A DNA stretch of 64,000 nt from Bacillus litorisediminis (GCF_022808645.1 NZ_JAKZKT010000023.1:1-64000), one strand, 5' to 3'; positions 1-8,427 are shown, counted from the first letter of the stretch. Translations and numbers: made by a program. Notes: generated from the sequence alone by a model not told the origin.

Positions 1-35
1 TGGTCTCTTTCAATATTATTGTTTCTCGTCATCAT
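1..35 (-). CDS. 5' end of an unidentified gene, cut by the window edge
   Basis: Read on the minus strand, two consecutive ATG codons (35-30) follow GAGGTGAT with a 5-base gap, a good Bacillus ribosome binding site. Only eleven residues, MMTRNNNIERD, lie inside the window, so the product cannot be named. The same-strand terminator hairpin at 78-124 lies just upstream and separates it from the lipoprotein gene. Confidence 0.4.
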   Translation of the reverse strand, partial: MMTRNNNIERD

Positions 36-77
36 AATCCATCACCTCTAGATATCTCATTATAAATATTGTAAATC

Positions 78-124
78 AAAAAAGACTGTAGGCAAACTCG
101 ATATTATCGAGTTTGTCTACAGTC
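78..124 (-). terminator. Intrinsic terminator of the 167-817 lipoprotein gene
   Basis: Arms of 19 bases at 84-102 and 106-124 pair with one mismatch around a 3-base loop. On the minus strand the stem is followed by a run of six T (the A-run at 78-83). Confidence 0.75.
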
Positions 125-129
125 TGATA

Positions 130-168
130 GGAAGACCTTTTTATTCAAGAAAGGTCTTCCTATTTTTT
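130..168 (+). terminator. Terminator-like hairpin with a plus-strand T run
   Basis: Arms GGAAGACCTTT (130-140) and AAAGGTCTTCC (150-160) pair perfectly and are followed on the plus strand by a T-rich run. No plus-strand gene upstream is visible in the window, so what it terminates is unknown. Confidence 0.5.
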
Positions 169-817
169 ATTCTGCTGGAACAATAGTTTTTGCCATTTCC
201 AGAAAAGCGTCCCTGTAGTCAGATGAAGGTGTTGTAAACATGGTAATCTTCCATTGGAAGTCTCCCTTTTTAATATAAGAAGTTACCGTTTGTTCGTTGT
301 TACTGGCTTCTAGTTTGATCGCATCTGGAAGTTCCACATTTTCACTTGATTCATCGTGATTCACAACATCTGTAACAACAGCCAGCTGATCAGTAGTAGT
401 TTGTATTAATTGCTCTATATTGACGGTTTTGTCAATCAGCTCTATTCTCATAAAAATAGAAGAATCGTCATTCAGGTATAAAACATCTTTTCCTGGTTCT
501 TCCGAATCCAGCGTAAATCCAGGCAAAACTGATAAAGAGTAAGGCTGTTCAGGACTGCTGATTAAGGAAGCAGTTTCAGAGACCTCACTGCCATTAAATG
601 TATAAGTAAGAGTTTTAGAATTCTCTTCTTCATTTGTATCAGCATCCGGCTCTTCAGCTGCATCAGTTTCTTCAGGATTTTGGGCAGTATTCTCATTTGC
701 TGATGGATTTGTTGTATTTGCAGGCTCTTCCTCAGGTGCAGTACTGCTTGTCCCACATGCAGTGAGTATAACAGATGTTAGAAATAATACCCCAAAAATG
801 TGATTGAATGGTTTCAT
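167..817 (-). CDS. Putative secreted lipoprotein
   Basis: The product is 216 residues from the ATG at 817, preceded by AGGAGGAAC. An upstream in-frame start at 865 is less likely, because the signal peptide begins MKPFNHIFG at 817. A hydrophobic stretch ends in a lipobox, LTAC, so the protein is probably lipid-modified and held on the outer face of the membrane. A long Glu/Pro/Thr/Asn-rich linker (about residues 25-65) follows. The C-terminal 140 residues look globular, with alternating beta-type segments, but I do not recognise the family. It is a single gene with its own terminator. Confidence 0.7.
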   Translation of the reverse strand: MKPFNHIFGVLFLTSVILTACGTSSTAPEEEPANTTNPSANENTAQNPEETDAAEEPDADTNEEENSKTLTYTFNGSEVSETASLISSPEQPYSLSVLPGFTLDSEEPGKDVLYLNDDSSIFMRIELIDKTVNIEQLIQTTTDQLAVVTDVVNHDESSENVELPDAIKLEASNNEQTVTSYIKKGDFQWKITMFTTPSSDYRDAFLEMAKTIVPAE

Positions 818-953
818 GCAAGTTCCTCCTGCTGATAATATCTTTCTTTCTCTATTGTAGAACAAAACGATGCAAATGGGGATGCTCGTTTTAACTTTTG
901 ATTGTATTGACCTATAAATTAGTAAAATATGTTAAATTTTTCAGTGGTCAAAA

Positions 954-1565
954 TTATACAGGAAGATACCAAAAAAGCAGGAGATCGAAAGTCAGATGTG
1001 ACACTATAAGCAGCGGCATACTTTTTTTCCAATGGTATAGGATATTCCAATATATTCCTGCTCCAATGGCAGCCACTACTAGTATCCATGCTTCTGCATA
1101 AATTTGAACAGATGCATAGAGCAGACTTGAAGCCATTATACTATAAATGAGATTGGATTGTTTTTTTAGCTTGGAAAAGACATAGCCTCTCCAAAATATT
1201 TCTTCACCTGGCACTACAAATAGGATTAAAGCTAAATACTGCCAGATATTGTTTGGGGCATAATCCCGATAAAGCTTTGCCACATCACGTACGCTTGCTG
1301 AATCCAAAGCCTCTAATACAAAATAACCCAAGTAAAATACTCCAAATAGGAGCAGACCTGAAGCCACTCCATATGCTAAAAATAAAGCTGGTGAAAGCTT
1401 ATCTTCAACCCGGCTATTCAATATCGCATAACTAATCAGGACAAGGGAGCTGGCTGTAAACATGTACCAAAAAACATCCTCATCTTTATAGGTAAAATTT
1501 AATAGAAGATGAGCACTGATGACACCGATAAATAGTTTAATTAGTTCCCTTCTTTCTATCTGCAT
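954..1565 (-). CDS. CPBP family intramembrane metalloprotease
   Basis: This 203-residue membrane protein has about six hydrophobic segments and the family hallmark EEIFWRG (EExxxR, near residues 122-128), followed by a conserved SHLTFD segment near the C-terminus. CPBP (CAAX protease and bacteriocin-processing, formerly Abi) proteins are membrane-embedded glutamate/histidine metalloproteases; most bacillar members have no known substrate. AAAGGATGAGG precedes the ATG. It is monocistronic and no bacteriocin gene is nearby, so a bacteriocin role is not supported. Confidence 0.8.
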   Translation of the reverse strand: MQIERRELIKLFIGVISAHLLLNFTYKDEDVFWYMFTASSLVLISYAILNSRVEDKLSPALFLAYGVASGLLLFGVFYLGYFVLEALDSASVRDVAKLYRDYAPNNIWQYLALILFVVPGEEIFWRGYVFSKLKKQSNLIYSIMASSLLYASVQIYAEAWILVVAAIGAGIYWNILYHWKKSMPLLIVSHLTFDLLLFWYLPV

Positions 1566-1738
1566 TGAATCCTCATCCTTTCTACAAATACAAAAGGGTT
1601 CTATCTATTGAATGTTTTTGTCGATTATGTAAACGATACATAGTGGAGGTGAACCTCCTGTTAACATATAAACGAAACAAATCCCATTGTACCATAAAAT
1701 CGGGTGGCATCAGGGAATTTTGATGAAGGGAGAAAAAT

Positions 1739-1852
1739 ATGACATTTCAAAAGAATGAAAAAGAGAGAATGTGGAATGTGAGAAAGCAATCACAAAACCC
1801 ACATGGAAAAGTGAAATCATTTAAAGAGCTCGGAAAAGACACGTCAAAATAA
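1739..1852 (+). CDS. Small basic protein, 37 residues, unrecognised
   Basis: ATG at 1739 follows GAAGGGAGAAA. The peptide begins MTFQKNEKER and ends GKDTSK; it is very hydrophilic and lysine-rich, with no cysteine and no membrane segment. Its transcript would end at the hairpin at 1906-1937. Short charged reading frames like this are common among minor spore proteins of Bacillus, but I cannot assign a family. The evidence is the ribosome binding site plus the terminator. Confidence 0.45.
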   Translation: MTFQKNEKERMWNVRKQSQNPHGKVKSFKELGKDTSK

Positions 1853-1905
1853 CTCGGGATATTTTCATGTTCCAGACAATAATGATAAAGGTAAGATAGC
1901 CTAGA

Positions 1906-1937
1906 AAAAGAGGAGAGAACATCATCTCTCCTCTTTT
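1906..1937. terminator. Bidirectional intrinsic terminator
   Basis: AAAAGAGGAGAGA and TCTCTCCTCTTTT pair perfectly over 13 bases around a 6-base loop. A and T runs on the outside of the stem allow use by the 1739 gene and the convergent ykvS gene. Confidence 0.75.
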
Positions 1938-1946
1938 CCATTGTTA

Positions 1947-2132
1947 TCAAAGACTTTCTTTTAGAACTTTATAATTTTTATGATTAACCACGGTTTTTTG
2001 TTCTAACTCCAAATCTCTATAGTTACCCATATAGGTTAAATCGACAATTACTGAGTTTTCATTTACTTTCTCTACAATTCCTCTTAAACCGTTCCGAAAT
2101 TCTATTAAGTTCCCTACTTCAGCTTTTTTCAA
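1947..2132 (-). CDS. ykvS: YkvS family protein (DUF2187)
   Basis: This 61-residue protein closely resembles B. subtilis YkvS: KVGN/EVGN, EFRNGL, EKVNENSVIVD and YRDLEL are shared. It is predicted to be a small beta-rich cytoplasmic protein of KOW/SH3-like type; its function is unknown. The start is TTG at 2132, placed by AAGGGAGAGA. As in B. subtilis it sits close to ykvT and pts genes. Confidence 0.85.
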   Translation of the reverse strand: MKKAEVGNLIEFRNGLRGIVEKVNENSVIVDLTYMGNYRDLELEQKTVVNHKNYKVLKESL

Positions 2133-2336
2133 TAAAAATCTCTCCCTTTTATCTTCTATATCAATAGACCATCTTATTTACACATTAAGGCATAAAGTTA
2201 TACAGTAATTAGGGGACCCCCTTATAGAAGGTGGGTAAGAAGTCTTATCCATATTTTGCATGATTTTATATCATACGTAAAGGATTTTTCTGAAATTTTC
2301 CTAAAATAAAAAACAACTATTGAGAGGATGAGAGAG

Positions 2337-2531
2337 ATGGATCCAAAACAGGTGAATAATTTACTTGAAGAATTAAAAGCGGGAGAGAGAAATGAAATAA
2401 GGGTGGAGAAAGACGATTTCATGTCTTTTCGGGAGGTATTGGTAAAAAGAGAGGATTTTAAACATTTTAGAGGAGTGGCTCTGCGAGGTGGAGGGGTTAT
2501 ATATTACTATACCCAGGAACCAAGGAGCTAG
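2337..2531 (+). CDS. Conserved small hypothetical protein
   Basis: The 64-residue product begins MDPKQVNNLL. The preceding GAGAGG (2322-2327) touches the ATG at 2328 but stands 9 bases before the ATG at 2337, so 2337 is chosen. The protein is hydrophilic, with a helical N-terminal half rich in Glu/Arg/Lys and a C-terminal half ending RGGGVIYYYTQEPRS. No family is recognised. Confidence 0.55.
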   Translation: MDPKQVNNLLEELKAGERNEIRVEKDDFMSFREVLVKREDFKHFRGVALRGGGVIYYYTQEPRS

Positions 2532-2782
2532 GGTAGGAAGAATAAGCAAAATATCGGAATCTAGCAATTTACATAGTGCTGTAATATAAATTTAATAGTT
2601 TGTCTTTTTGTTGAAACATTGACAAAAAAGCCGGAACATACAGGGTACATCTATACTTTGGCGTTATAGATCTGGCTTATCCAAGGAAGAAATTACTGAC
2701 AAAGCCAACTTTTAGTTAATGAATCGACTCTATGAAACTGGTAGCCTATCATTGTAAGAATATTCTGTGGAGGAGAAACATC

Positions 2783-3370
2783 ATGAGAAAGCTTGGATTA
2801 ACCCTACTTCTTTTAGGAGCTGCAGTGCTGGGATTTAACACCAGTGCATCTGCTCAAAGTAATATTCATGTAGTTCAAAAGGGAGATACACTTTGGAAAA
2901 TAAGTAATACATATGGTGTATCTTTATTACAAACTATGAAACTCAATCATATTACGTCACCTTTGATTTATCCTGGTCAGAGAGTAACTCTTCCAACCGG
3001 AATTACAAGGGAAGAATTAGATTTATTAGCAAGATTAGTTCATGCGGAAGCAAAAGGCGAACCATATGCGGGAAAAGTTGCTGTTGCAACAGTTGTATTA
3101 AACCGTGTTGATCACCCTGATTTTCCGAATACAATAAAGGGTGTTATTTATGAAAAGTCGAATGGTTATTATGCCTTTTCACCTGTAGCAAACGGGCAAA
3201 TCAATATTCCGGCTGATGCTGATGCTTATCGTGCAGTTAAAGAAGCGTTAGCCTTTAGAGGACAAGGAAGCGGATCACTTTTCTTTTATAATCCTGACAA
3301 AACTACGAGTCAATGGATCCGTTCAAGAGAAGTAACGGTGACAATAGGAAATCATGTTTTTGCCAGATAA
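2783..3370 (+). CDS. ykvT: LysM and SleB/CwlJ-type cell wall hydrolase (YkvT)
   Basis: The secreted protein has 195 residues from ATG 2783, which follows GGAGGAGAAAC. A signal peptide covers residues 1-24 (cleavage near ASA-QS). One LysM motif follows (HVVQKGDTLWKIS to YPGQRVTLP, about 28-72), which binds peptidoglycan. The SleB/CwlJ hydrolase_2 domain fills the rest (about 80-195), with the conserved LVHAEAKGEPY glutamate and FYNPD near the end. Family members are cortex-lytic enzymes or lytic transglycosylase-like; YkvT itself lacks an assigned role. It has its own terminator. Confidence 0.85.
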   Translation: MRKLGLTLLLLGAAVLGFNTSASAQSNIHVVQKGDTLWKISNTYGVSLLQTMKLNHITSPLIYPGQRVTLPTGITREELDLLARLVHAEAKGEPYAGKVAVATVVLNRVDHPDFPNTIKGVIYEKSNGYYAFSPVANGQINIPADADAYRAVKEALAFRGQGSGSLFFYNPDKTTSQWIRSREVTVTIGNHVFAR

Positions 3371-3383
3371 ATGAGGACTGCAG

Positions 3384-3413
3384 CCCGCACATACATAGAT
3401 GTGCGGGTTTTTT
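3384..3413 (+). terminator. Intrinsic terminator of ykvT
   Basis: CCCGCACAT and ATGTGCGGG pair around a short loop and are followed by six T. Confidence 0.85.
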
Positions 3414-3541
3414 AACGAATGTTATTGAACAGAGCATCATTAAAAGATGTGGTTGAATCAAGAAATAGAATAATTTTTTGATGCGTATACTATTTACGAA
3501 TCTACATAAAAAATATTCAGAAAAGCAACAAAATAAGACAT

Positions 3542-3571
3542 TAGTTGACTAACGTATAAAAGTTGTATAAT
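3542..3571 (+). promoter_or_regulatory. Candidate ptsHI promoter with an inverted repeat
   Basis: TATAAT lies at 3566-3571 and TTGACT at 3545-3550, but the 15-base spacing is short for sigma-A. The -35 region lies in a small inverted repeat, TTAGT-TG-ACTAA (3541-3552), that could be an operator. Its spacing from ptsH suits a leader of about 30 bases. Confidence 0.4.
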
Positions 3572-3609
3572 TTAAGGGCATGATACTTTTTAAAGGAGAA
3601 TGATGAAAG

Positions 3610-3876
3610 ATGGTAGAAAAAACATTTACTATTACAGCAGATACTGGGCTGCATGCAAGACCAGCAACCCTTTTAGTTCAAGCAGCAAGTAAATTTGATT
3701 CTGAAATTCAGCTTGAGTATAAAGGCAAAAAAGTGAACTTAAAATCAATCATGGGTGTTATGTCACTAGGTGTAGGTAAAGGTGCGTCTATTACCATTAG
3801 TGCTGAAGGAAGTGACGAACAAGAGGCGATTAATTCTCTTGAAGATACTCTCAAAAAAGAGGGCCTTGCCGAATAA
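3610..3876 (+). CDS. ptsH: Phosphocarrier protein HPr
   Basis: HPr carries phosphate from enzyme I to sugar-specific EIIA domains in the cytoplasm. In Firmicutes, phosphorylated at serine, it is also the corepressor of CcpA. The 88-residue protein has the active histidine H15 (GLHARPA) and regulatory S46 (LKSIMGV), both in the usual places. AAAGGAGAATGATGAAAG precedes the ATG. Its stop overlaps the ptsI start by one base. B. subtilis has ptsG directly upstream; here there is only a terminator and a presumed separate promoter. Confidence 0.97.
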   Translation: MVEKTFTITADTGLHARPATLLVQAASKFDSEIQLEYKGKKVNLKSIMGVMSLGVGKGASITISAEGSDEQEAINSLEDTLKKEGLAE

Positions 3877-5594
3877 TGCCAAATATTTTAAAAGGGATTG
3901 CAGCATCAAGCGGCATCGCAATTGCGAAAGCATACAGATTAGTTGAACCAAATCTGGATGTCTCCAAGAAAACAATTGAAAACACCCATGATGAAATTGA
4001 ACGCTTTCAAAATGCTATTAGCCAATCCACTACAGAACTTGAAGCACTTAGAGACAATACGAAAAAGAAGTTAGGTGCAGATAAGGCTGCTATTTTTGAA
4101 GCACATCTTTTGGTTGCGAATGACCCTGAATTTTTGGGACCAGTAAAAGAAAAGATAGATGCAGAAAAGGTAAATGCTGAATTTGCACTGCAAGAAGTTT
4201 CCGCTATGTTTGTTTCCATGTTTGAACAAATGGAAAACGAATATATGAGAGAGAGGGCAAGTGACATCAAAGATGTTACGAAAAGGATTCTTGCACACTT
4301 GCTCGGAGTAAAACTGCCTACCCCAAGTTTAATCGCTGAAGAGGTTATTGTGATTGCGGAAGACTTAACTCCGTCAGATACGGCGCAGTTAAATAAAGAT
4401 TTTGTAAAGGGATTTGCCACCGATATCGGCGGGCGCACATCACACTCTGCAATTATGGCCCGTTCGTTAGAAATTCCGGCAGTCGTCGGGACAAAGGAAG
4501 TTTCCAAAACTGTTGAGAATGGAACCATAATAATCGTTGATGGCTTAAATGGTGAAGTCTACATAGATCCGACACCAGAAGTTATTGAAAAGTATAAACG
4601 CGATCAAGATGCCTATGAAAAGCAGAAGCAAGAATGGGCCAAGCTTGTTAACGAAAAAACCGTTACAGCAGATGGACATCATGTTGAACTAGCTGCCAAT
4701 ATTGGAACGCCAGCTGACCTAAAGGGTGCCCATGCAAATGGGGCGGAAGGAATTGGTTTGTATCGTACTGAGTTTCTATATATGGGACGGGATGAACTGC
4801 CAAGTGAAGAGGAACAATTCGAAGCCTACAAAACGGTTTTAGAAGGTATGGAAGGCAAGCCGGTTGTTGTACGAACCCTTGATATTGGCGGGGATAAAGA
4901 GCTGCCTTATTTGAATCTGCCAAAAGAAATGAACCCTTTCCTTGGTTTTAGAGCAATCCGGCTCTGCCTCGAAGAACAGGATCTATTCAGGACTCAACTT
5001 AGGGCTTTATTAAAAGCTAGCCCATACGGCAATTTGAAAATCATGTTTCCAATGATTGCAACAATTGATGAATTCCGCCAGGCGAAGTCAATCTTGGAAG
5101 ATGAAAGTAAGAAACTTATTCAAGAGGGTATTGAAGTATCTGACAATATTGAAATAGGAATCATGGTAGAAATCCCATCTACTGCGGTATTAGCTGATCA
5201 GTTTGCGAAAGAAGTAGATTTCTTCAGTATTGGTACTAATGATTTAATTCAATATACTATGGCGGCTGACCGTATGAATGAGCGGGTTTCCTATCTGTAT
5301 CAGCCGTATAATCCTTCTATTCTTAGATTGATTAAAATGGTGATTGATGCTGCTCATGCAAATGGAAAATGGGCAGGCATGTGTGGAGAGATGGCTGGAG
5401 ATGAAAAGGCGATTCTCATTTTGCTTGGTTTAGGATTAGACGAATTTTCTATGAGTGCTACCTCCATACTGAAGGCACGTTCATTAATTAAAAAACTATC
5501 TTTAGCAGATATGAAGCAATTAGCTGATAAAGTTCTCCAAATGTCATCTTATGAAGAAGTAAAGCATGAAATTGAGCGAGCTATCAGTTTGTAA
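3876..5594 (+). CDS. ptsI: Phosphoenolpyruvate-protein phosphotransferase (enzyme I)
   Basis: Enzyme I takes phosphate from phosphoenolpyruvate and gives it to HPr, the first step of PTS sugar uptake. The 572-residue length is normal. The N-terminal HPr-binding and phosphohistidine domain has H190 in [12 protein letters not shown]. The C-terminal TIM-barrel domain has the PEP-site signatures ([10 protein letters not shown], near 290) and the catalytic cysteine in AGMCGEMAG (near 504). It is translationally coupled to ptsH by a TAATG overlap. A strong terminator follows at 5698. Confidence 0.97.
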   Translation: MPNILKGIAASSGIAIAKAYRLVEPNLDVSKKTIENTHDEIERFQNAISQSTTELEALRDNTKKKLGADKAAIFEAHLLVANDPEFLGPVKEKIDAEKVNAEFALQEVSAMFVSMFEQMENEYMRERASDIKDVTKRILAHLLGVKLPTPSLIAEEVIVIAEDLTPSDTAQLNKDFVKGFATDIGGRTSHSAIMARSLEIPAVVGTKEVSKTVENGTIIIVDGLNGEVYIDPTPEVIEKYKRDQDAYEKQKQEWAKLVNEKTVTADGHHVELAANIGTPADLKGAHANGAEGIGLYRTEFLYMGRDELPSEEEQFEAYKTVLEGMEGKPVVVRTLDIGGDKELPYLNLPKEMNPFLGFRAIRLCLEEQDLFRTQLRALLKASPYGNLKIMFPMIATIDEFRQAKSILEDESKKLIQEGIEVSDNIEIGIMVEIPSTAVLADQFAKEVDFFSIGTNDLIQYTMAADRMNERVSYLYQPYNPSILRLIKMVIDAAHANGKWAGMCGEMAGDEKAILILLGLGLDEFSMSATSILKARSLIKKLSLADMKQLADKVLQMSSYEEVKHEIERAISL

Positions 5595-5697
5595 TCAAAA
5601 TGTAATCAGAAAAGGGTTTCCTTTGTAACAATTGGGGAATAGAATAATAAACACAAGGATAAAGTTGCTTAATATTTTCTCATTCCCCCCTTTTTTG

Positions 5698-5730
5698 AAA
5701 GCCGGCTGTTTAGCCGGCTTTTGTTTTTCT
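5698..5730 (+). terminator. Intrinsic terminator of ptsHI
   Basis: AAAGCCGGCT and AGCCGGCTTTT form a GC-rich stem around TGTT, followed by TGTTTTT. Confidence 0.85.
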
Positions 5731-5735
5731 ATTCA

Positions 5736-6407
5736 TTACTCAGAATAAAATGGATTCTTCCATTCCATCAATAATCCATAGTTATGGGACTCTTCGTCCT
5801 CCAAATAGTTTTTAACGATATGAATCGGCATCCTGCCACACCGGAGTAAGAAGGATATAACAGGATCAAAAATTTCTCCTGCCACAACCTTTTCTACATA
5901 TTGTTCAATCGTTAGCTTATCCGCATAACGGTAAAAATAAGGAAGCCGCCCTCCTCCGAGTAAACGTTCAAGATTTAACTGTATCACCGTTTCATACATA
6001 GCATGCATAAGCCATTTTCCAAGTCCAAATTTACGGTAGGAAGGGCGAACGCAGATATCTACTACATATAGGGTTTTTCCATTTGGATTATGATTTGAAA
6101 TATATCCATTATCGGTTGCTTCTGCCCAAGTATGATTAGGATGGGATGGATCAAAATCGGTGAGAAGACCTGTCATCGAACCTACAATCATTCCATCCAT
6201 TTCTACGCATAGGGCACCGTCAGGAAATAAATGAGTATGGTTGTGCAATTGATCAAGATTCCACCAGAGTTCAGATGGAAAGGGTGGAGGAAAAGCTTCT
6301 CTTTGTACATCGATTAAGCCATCAAAATCTTTTTTCTGATAGGTTCTAATCACAGCTTTCTTATTTTCCTTACCATTCCAAACGTAAAGTTCTTTTCTGT
6401 AAGCCAT
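5736..6407 (-). CDS. ykwB: GNAT family acetyltransferase (YkwB)
   Basis: This 223-residue protein has a GNAT fold. The acetyl-CoA pyrophosphate loop is RPSYRKFGLGKWL (about residues 138-150), after the beta-4 strand TLYVVDICV. A C-terminal extension with LPYFYRYADKL is shared with B. subtilis YkwB, as is the divergent arrangement with ykwC. The substrate is unknown. GGAGGTG precedes the ATG by about 10 bases. Confidence 0.85.
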   Translation of the reverse strand: MAYRKELYVWNGKENKKAVIRTYQKKDFDGLIDVQREAFPPPFPSELWWNLDQLHNHTHLFPDGALCVEMDGMIVGSMTGLLTDFDPSHPNHTWAEATDNGYISNHNPNGKTLYVVDICVRPSYRKFGLGKWLMHAMYETVIQLNLERLLGGGRLPYFYRYADKLTIEQYVEKVVAGEIFDPVISFLLRCGRMPIHIVKNYLEDEESHNYGLLMEWKNPFYSE

Positions 6408-6530
6408 CTTAAAAAAACACCTCCAAAACTAATAACTAAACAGAACCTGATATGATAAGATAAAGTTGTCTTACCATATTTTCGCAAAATTTTTCTCGAT
6501 TCACCAGAAAAATATGAAAAGAGGGATCAG

Positions 6531-7394
6531 ATGAGAAGGATTGGATTTATAGGGTTAGGAGTTATGGGGCAAAGCATGGCCAACCGTTTGCTAAATGAAT
6601 ACGGAGAACTATTTATTTATACAAGATCAAAAAATAAAGCGGAGACATTAATTGAAAAAGGTGCTTCATGGTGTTCTTCACCTAAAGAAGTGGCGGGTCA
6701 AAGTCAACTTATCATTACGATGGTAGGATACCCTAAAGATGTAGAGGAATTATACTTGGGTGAAGAAGGTCTAATCAAACATGCCCAGCCTGGAACTATT
6801 TTTATTGATATGACCACATCAAAGCCCGAACTAGCCGAGCGAATTTATCAGGCTGCGAAAAATTCCGGTCATTCCTCACTAGATGCACCGGTTTCCGGCG
6901 GAGATATTGGGGCTAGAGAAGGCACTCTTTCGATAATGGCAGGCGGAGATAAAGCTACTTTTGAGGAGGCTTTGCCAGTTTTACAAATTATGGGCAAAAA
7001 TATCATGTATCAAGGGGAAGCAGGAAGCGGACAGCATACTAAAATGTGTAATCAAATTGCAATAGCCACCAATATGATCGGGGTTTGTGAGGCATTGGTT
7101 TACGGTCAAAAAGCTGGGCTAGACCTAGAGCAAGTATTGAAAAGTATCTCAGGAGGGGCAGCGGGAAGCTGGTCTTTATCAAACCTCGCACCGAGAATTT
7201 TATCCAATAATTTTGAACCGGGTTTTTATATCAAACATTTTATTAAGGACATGGGCATTGCACTTGAGGAAGCAAGGCGGATGGAACTGAACTTGCCAGG
7301 GCTTTCCTTAAGCTTAGATATGTATCAATCGTTAGCAGAAAAGGGCTACGGTGAAAAGGGAACTCAAGCCTTATACAAATATTGGGATATGTAG
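6531..7394 (+). CDS. ykwC: NAD(P)-dependent beta-hydroxyacid dehydrogenase-like protein (YkwC)
   Basis: This 287-residue cytoplasmic oxidoreductase belongs to the 3-hydroxyisobutyrate/6-phosphogluconate dehydrogenase superfamily. The Rossmann motif GFIGLGVMG is at the N-terminus. The substrate-binding signature DAPVSGGDIGAREG (near residue 118) and the catalytic lysine region GSGQHTKMCNQ (near 168) are present. GAGGGATC precedes the ATG. The substrate in B. subtilis is not established. Confidence 0.85.
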   Translation: MRRIGFIGLGVMGQSMANRLLNEYGELFIYTRSKNKAETLIEKGASWCSSPKEVAGQSQLIITMVGYPKDVEELYLGEEGLIKHAQPGTIFIDMTTSKPELAERIYQAAKNSGHSSLDAPVSGGDIGAREGTLSIMAGGDKATFEEALPVLQIMGKNIMYQGEAGSGQHTKMCNQIAIATNMIGVCEALVYGQKAGLDLEQVLKSISGGAAGSWSLSNLAPRILSNNFEPGFYIKHFIKDMGIALEEARRMELNLPGLSLSLDMYQSLAEKGYGEKGTQALYKYWDM

Positions 7395-7471
7395 AAGGCT
7401 ATACATTAGATAGGTGTATGCATAAGGGCAAAATCTCTCCGCAAACTAAAACTTGAGGAGGGATTACGTAA

Positions 7472-7648
7472 ATGGCCAAACGAAATAAGAAAGATGATCC
7501 AGAGCAAAAAAATAAGCAGGGATTTGATTCAGCAGTCAGCGATGTTGAATTTGGCAAAGAAATGGGTAGTGCAGAGGCAAATAGACTGCACAAAGAAAAA
7601 GCTAAACAGGTAAGAGAAGCTGAACGAAGAAATGGCGATTTATCATAA
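7472..7648 (+). CDS. Small hydrophilic protein, 58 residues, unrecognised
   Basis: ATG at 7472 follows GAGGAGGG, a strong ribosome binding site. The protein begins MAKRNKKDDPEQ and contains FDSAVSDVEFGKE and AKQVREAERR. It is highly charged, without cysteine, tryptophan or a membrane segment, which resembles minor small acid-soluble spore proteins in composition, but no family motif is certain. A terminator follows immediately. Confidence 0.55.
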   Translation: MAKRNKKDDPEQKNKQGFDSAVSDVEFGKEMGSAEANRLHKEKAKQVREAERRNGDLS

Positions 7649-7649
7649 T

Positions 7650-7686
7650 AAAAGGAGCAGCAATTAGCTGTCCCTTTTATTTTTTG
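7650..7686 (+). terminator. Intrinsic terminator of the 7472 gene
   Basis: AAAAGGAGCAGC and GCTGTCCCTTTT form a stem with one bulge around AATTA, followed by ATTTTTT. Confidence 0.6.
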
Positions 7687-7731
7687 ATAAGGAAGAGTAA
7701 AATTTTGAGGTTGCACGTGATAAGCTTTTTT

Positions 7732-8415
7732 CGGACATTGGATCCTTTATTTTTGAATAAAAGTTTGGCGGATCCTCATTCCGTTATTAGAACGAAAACC
7801 TGCACTTTAGGGGCGGAAGCGGATTCTGATTCCGCTATTCGTACAAAATCGATCAAATATGACATGAAAATAGGCAAATAACGGAACCAGGAACCGGAAT
7901 CATGGTCCAAACAAAGAATTTTGAAATAATAGCGGAATGAGGATCCGTAAAAAAAGTTTGCGCGGATCCTCATTCCGTTATTAGAACGAAAACCTGCACT
8001 TTAGGGGCGGAAGCGGATTCTGATTCTGCTATTCGTACAAAATCAATCAAATATGACGGGAAAAAAGACAAATAACGGAACCAGGAACCGGAATCATGGT
8101 GCAAACAAAGAATTTTGAAATAATAGCGGAATGAGGATCCGTAAAATAAGTTTGGCGGATCCTCATTCCGTTATTAGTACAAAAACCTGCACTTTAGGGG
8201 CGGAAGCGGATTCTGATTCCGCTATTCGTACAAAATCGATCAAATATGACAGGAAAATAGGCAAATAACGGAACCAGGAACCGGAATCATGGTCCAAACA
8301 AAGAATTTTGAAATAATAGCGGAATGAGGATCCGTAAAAAAAGTTTGCGCGGATCCTCATTCCGTTATTAGAACGAAAACCTGCACTTTAGGGGCGGAAG
8401 CGGATTCAATGTCCG
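7732..8415. repeat. 684-bp repeat element (family A, copy 1) with imperfect terminal inverted repeats
   Basis: The left end CGGACATTGGATCC (7732-7745) and right end GGATTCAATGTCCG (8402-8415) are inverted copies with one mismatch in 14. The interior is the 193-bp tandem array described separately. Related half-sites occur at 50244-50420 and 58507-58817. There is no credible coding capacity. No target-site duplication could be identified by eye. Confidence 0.75.
7761..8407. repeat. Tandem array of a 193-bp unit, 3.35 copies, alternating types
   Basis: Units start at AAGTTTG: 7761, 7954, 8148 and 8341 (spacing 193, 194, 193). Units 1 and 3 share AAGTTTGGCGG, ATTCCGCTATT and ATAGGCAAATAAC; units 2 and 4 share AAGTTTGCGCGG, and unit 2 has ATTCTGCTATT and AAAGACAAATAAC. 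The array is therefore an ABAB arrangement of a 387-bp dimer, cut off in the fourth unit at 8407. Each unit starts and ends with 20-base inverted arms. At each junction these face each other as a hairpin: 7928-7982, 8122-8175 and 8315-8369. Confidence 0.9.
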
Positions 8416-8427
8416 CCAAACATACAT

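Noticed and set aside
1747-1950. Minus-strand frame opposite the small 1739 gene
   Set aside because: It covers the perfect bidirectional terminator and has no start signal.
4007-4528. 173-residue minus-strand frame inside ptsI
   Set aside because: It is the complement of a highly conserved gene and is Ser/Ala-rich, as expected of a shadow frame.
7776-8360. Two nearly identical 65-residue minus-strand frames (7776-7973 and 8163-8360)
   Set aside because: They are read from units 1 and 3 of the tandem array; no ribosome binding site precedes them and similarity reflects the DNA repeat.
7761-8407. CRISPR array
   Set aside because: The unit is 193 bp without the 25-40 bp repeat and unique spacer pattern, and no cas genes are near.
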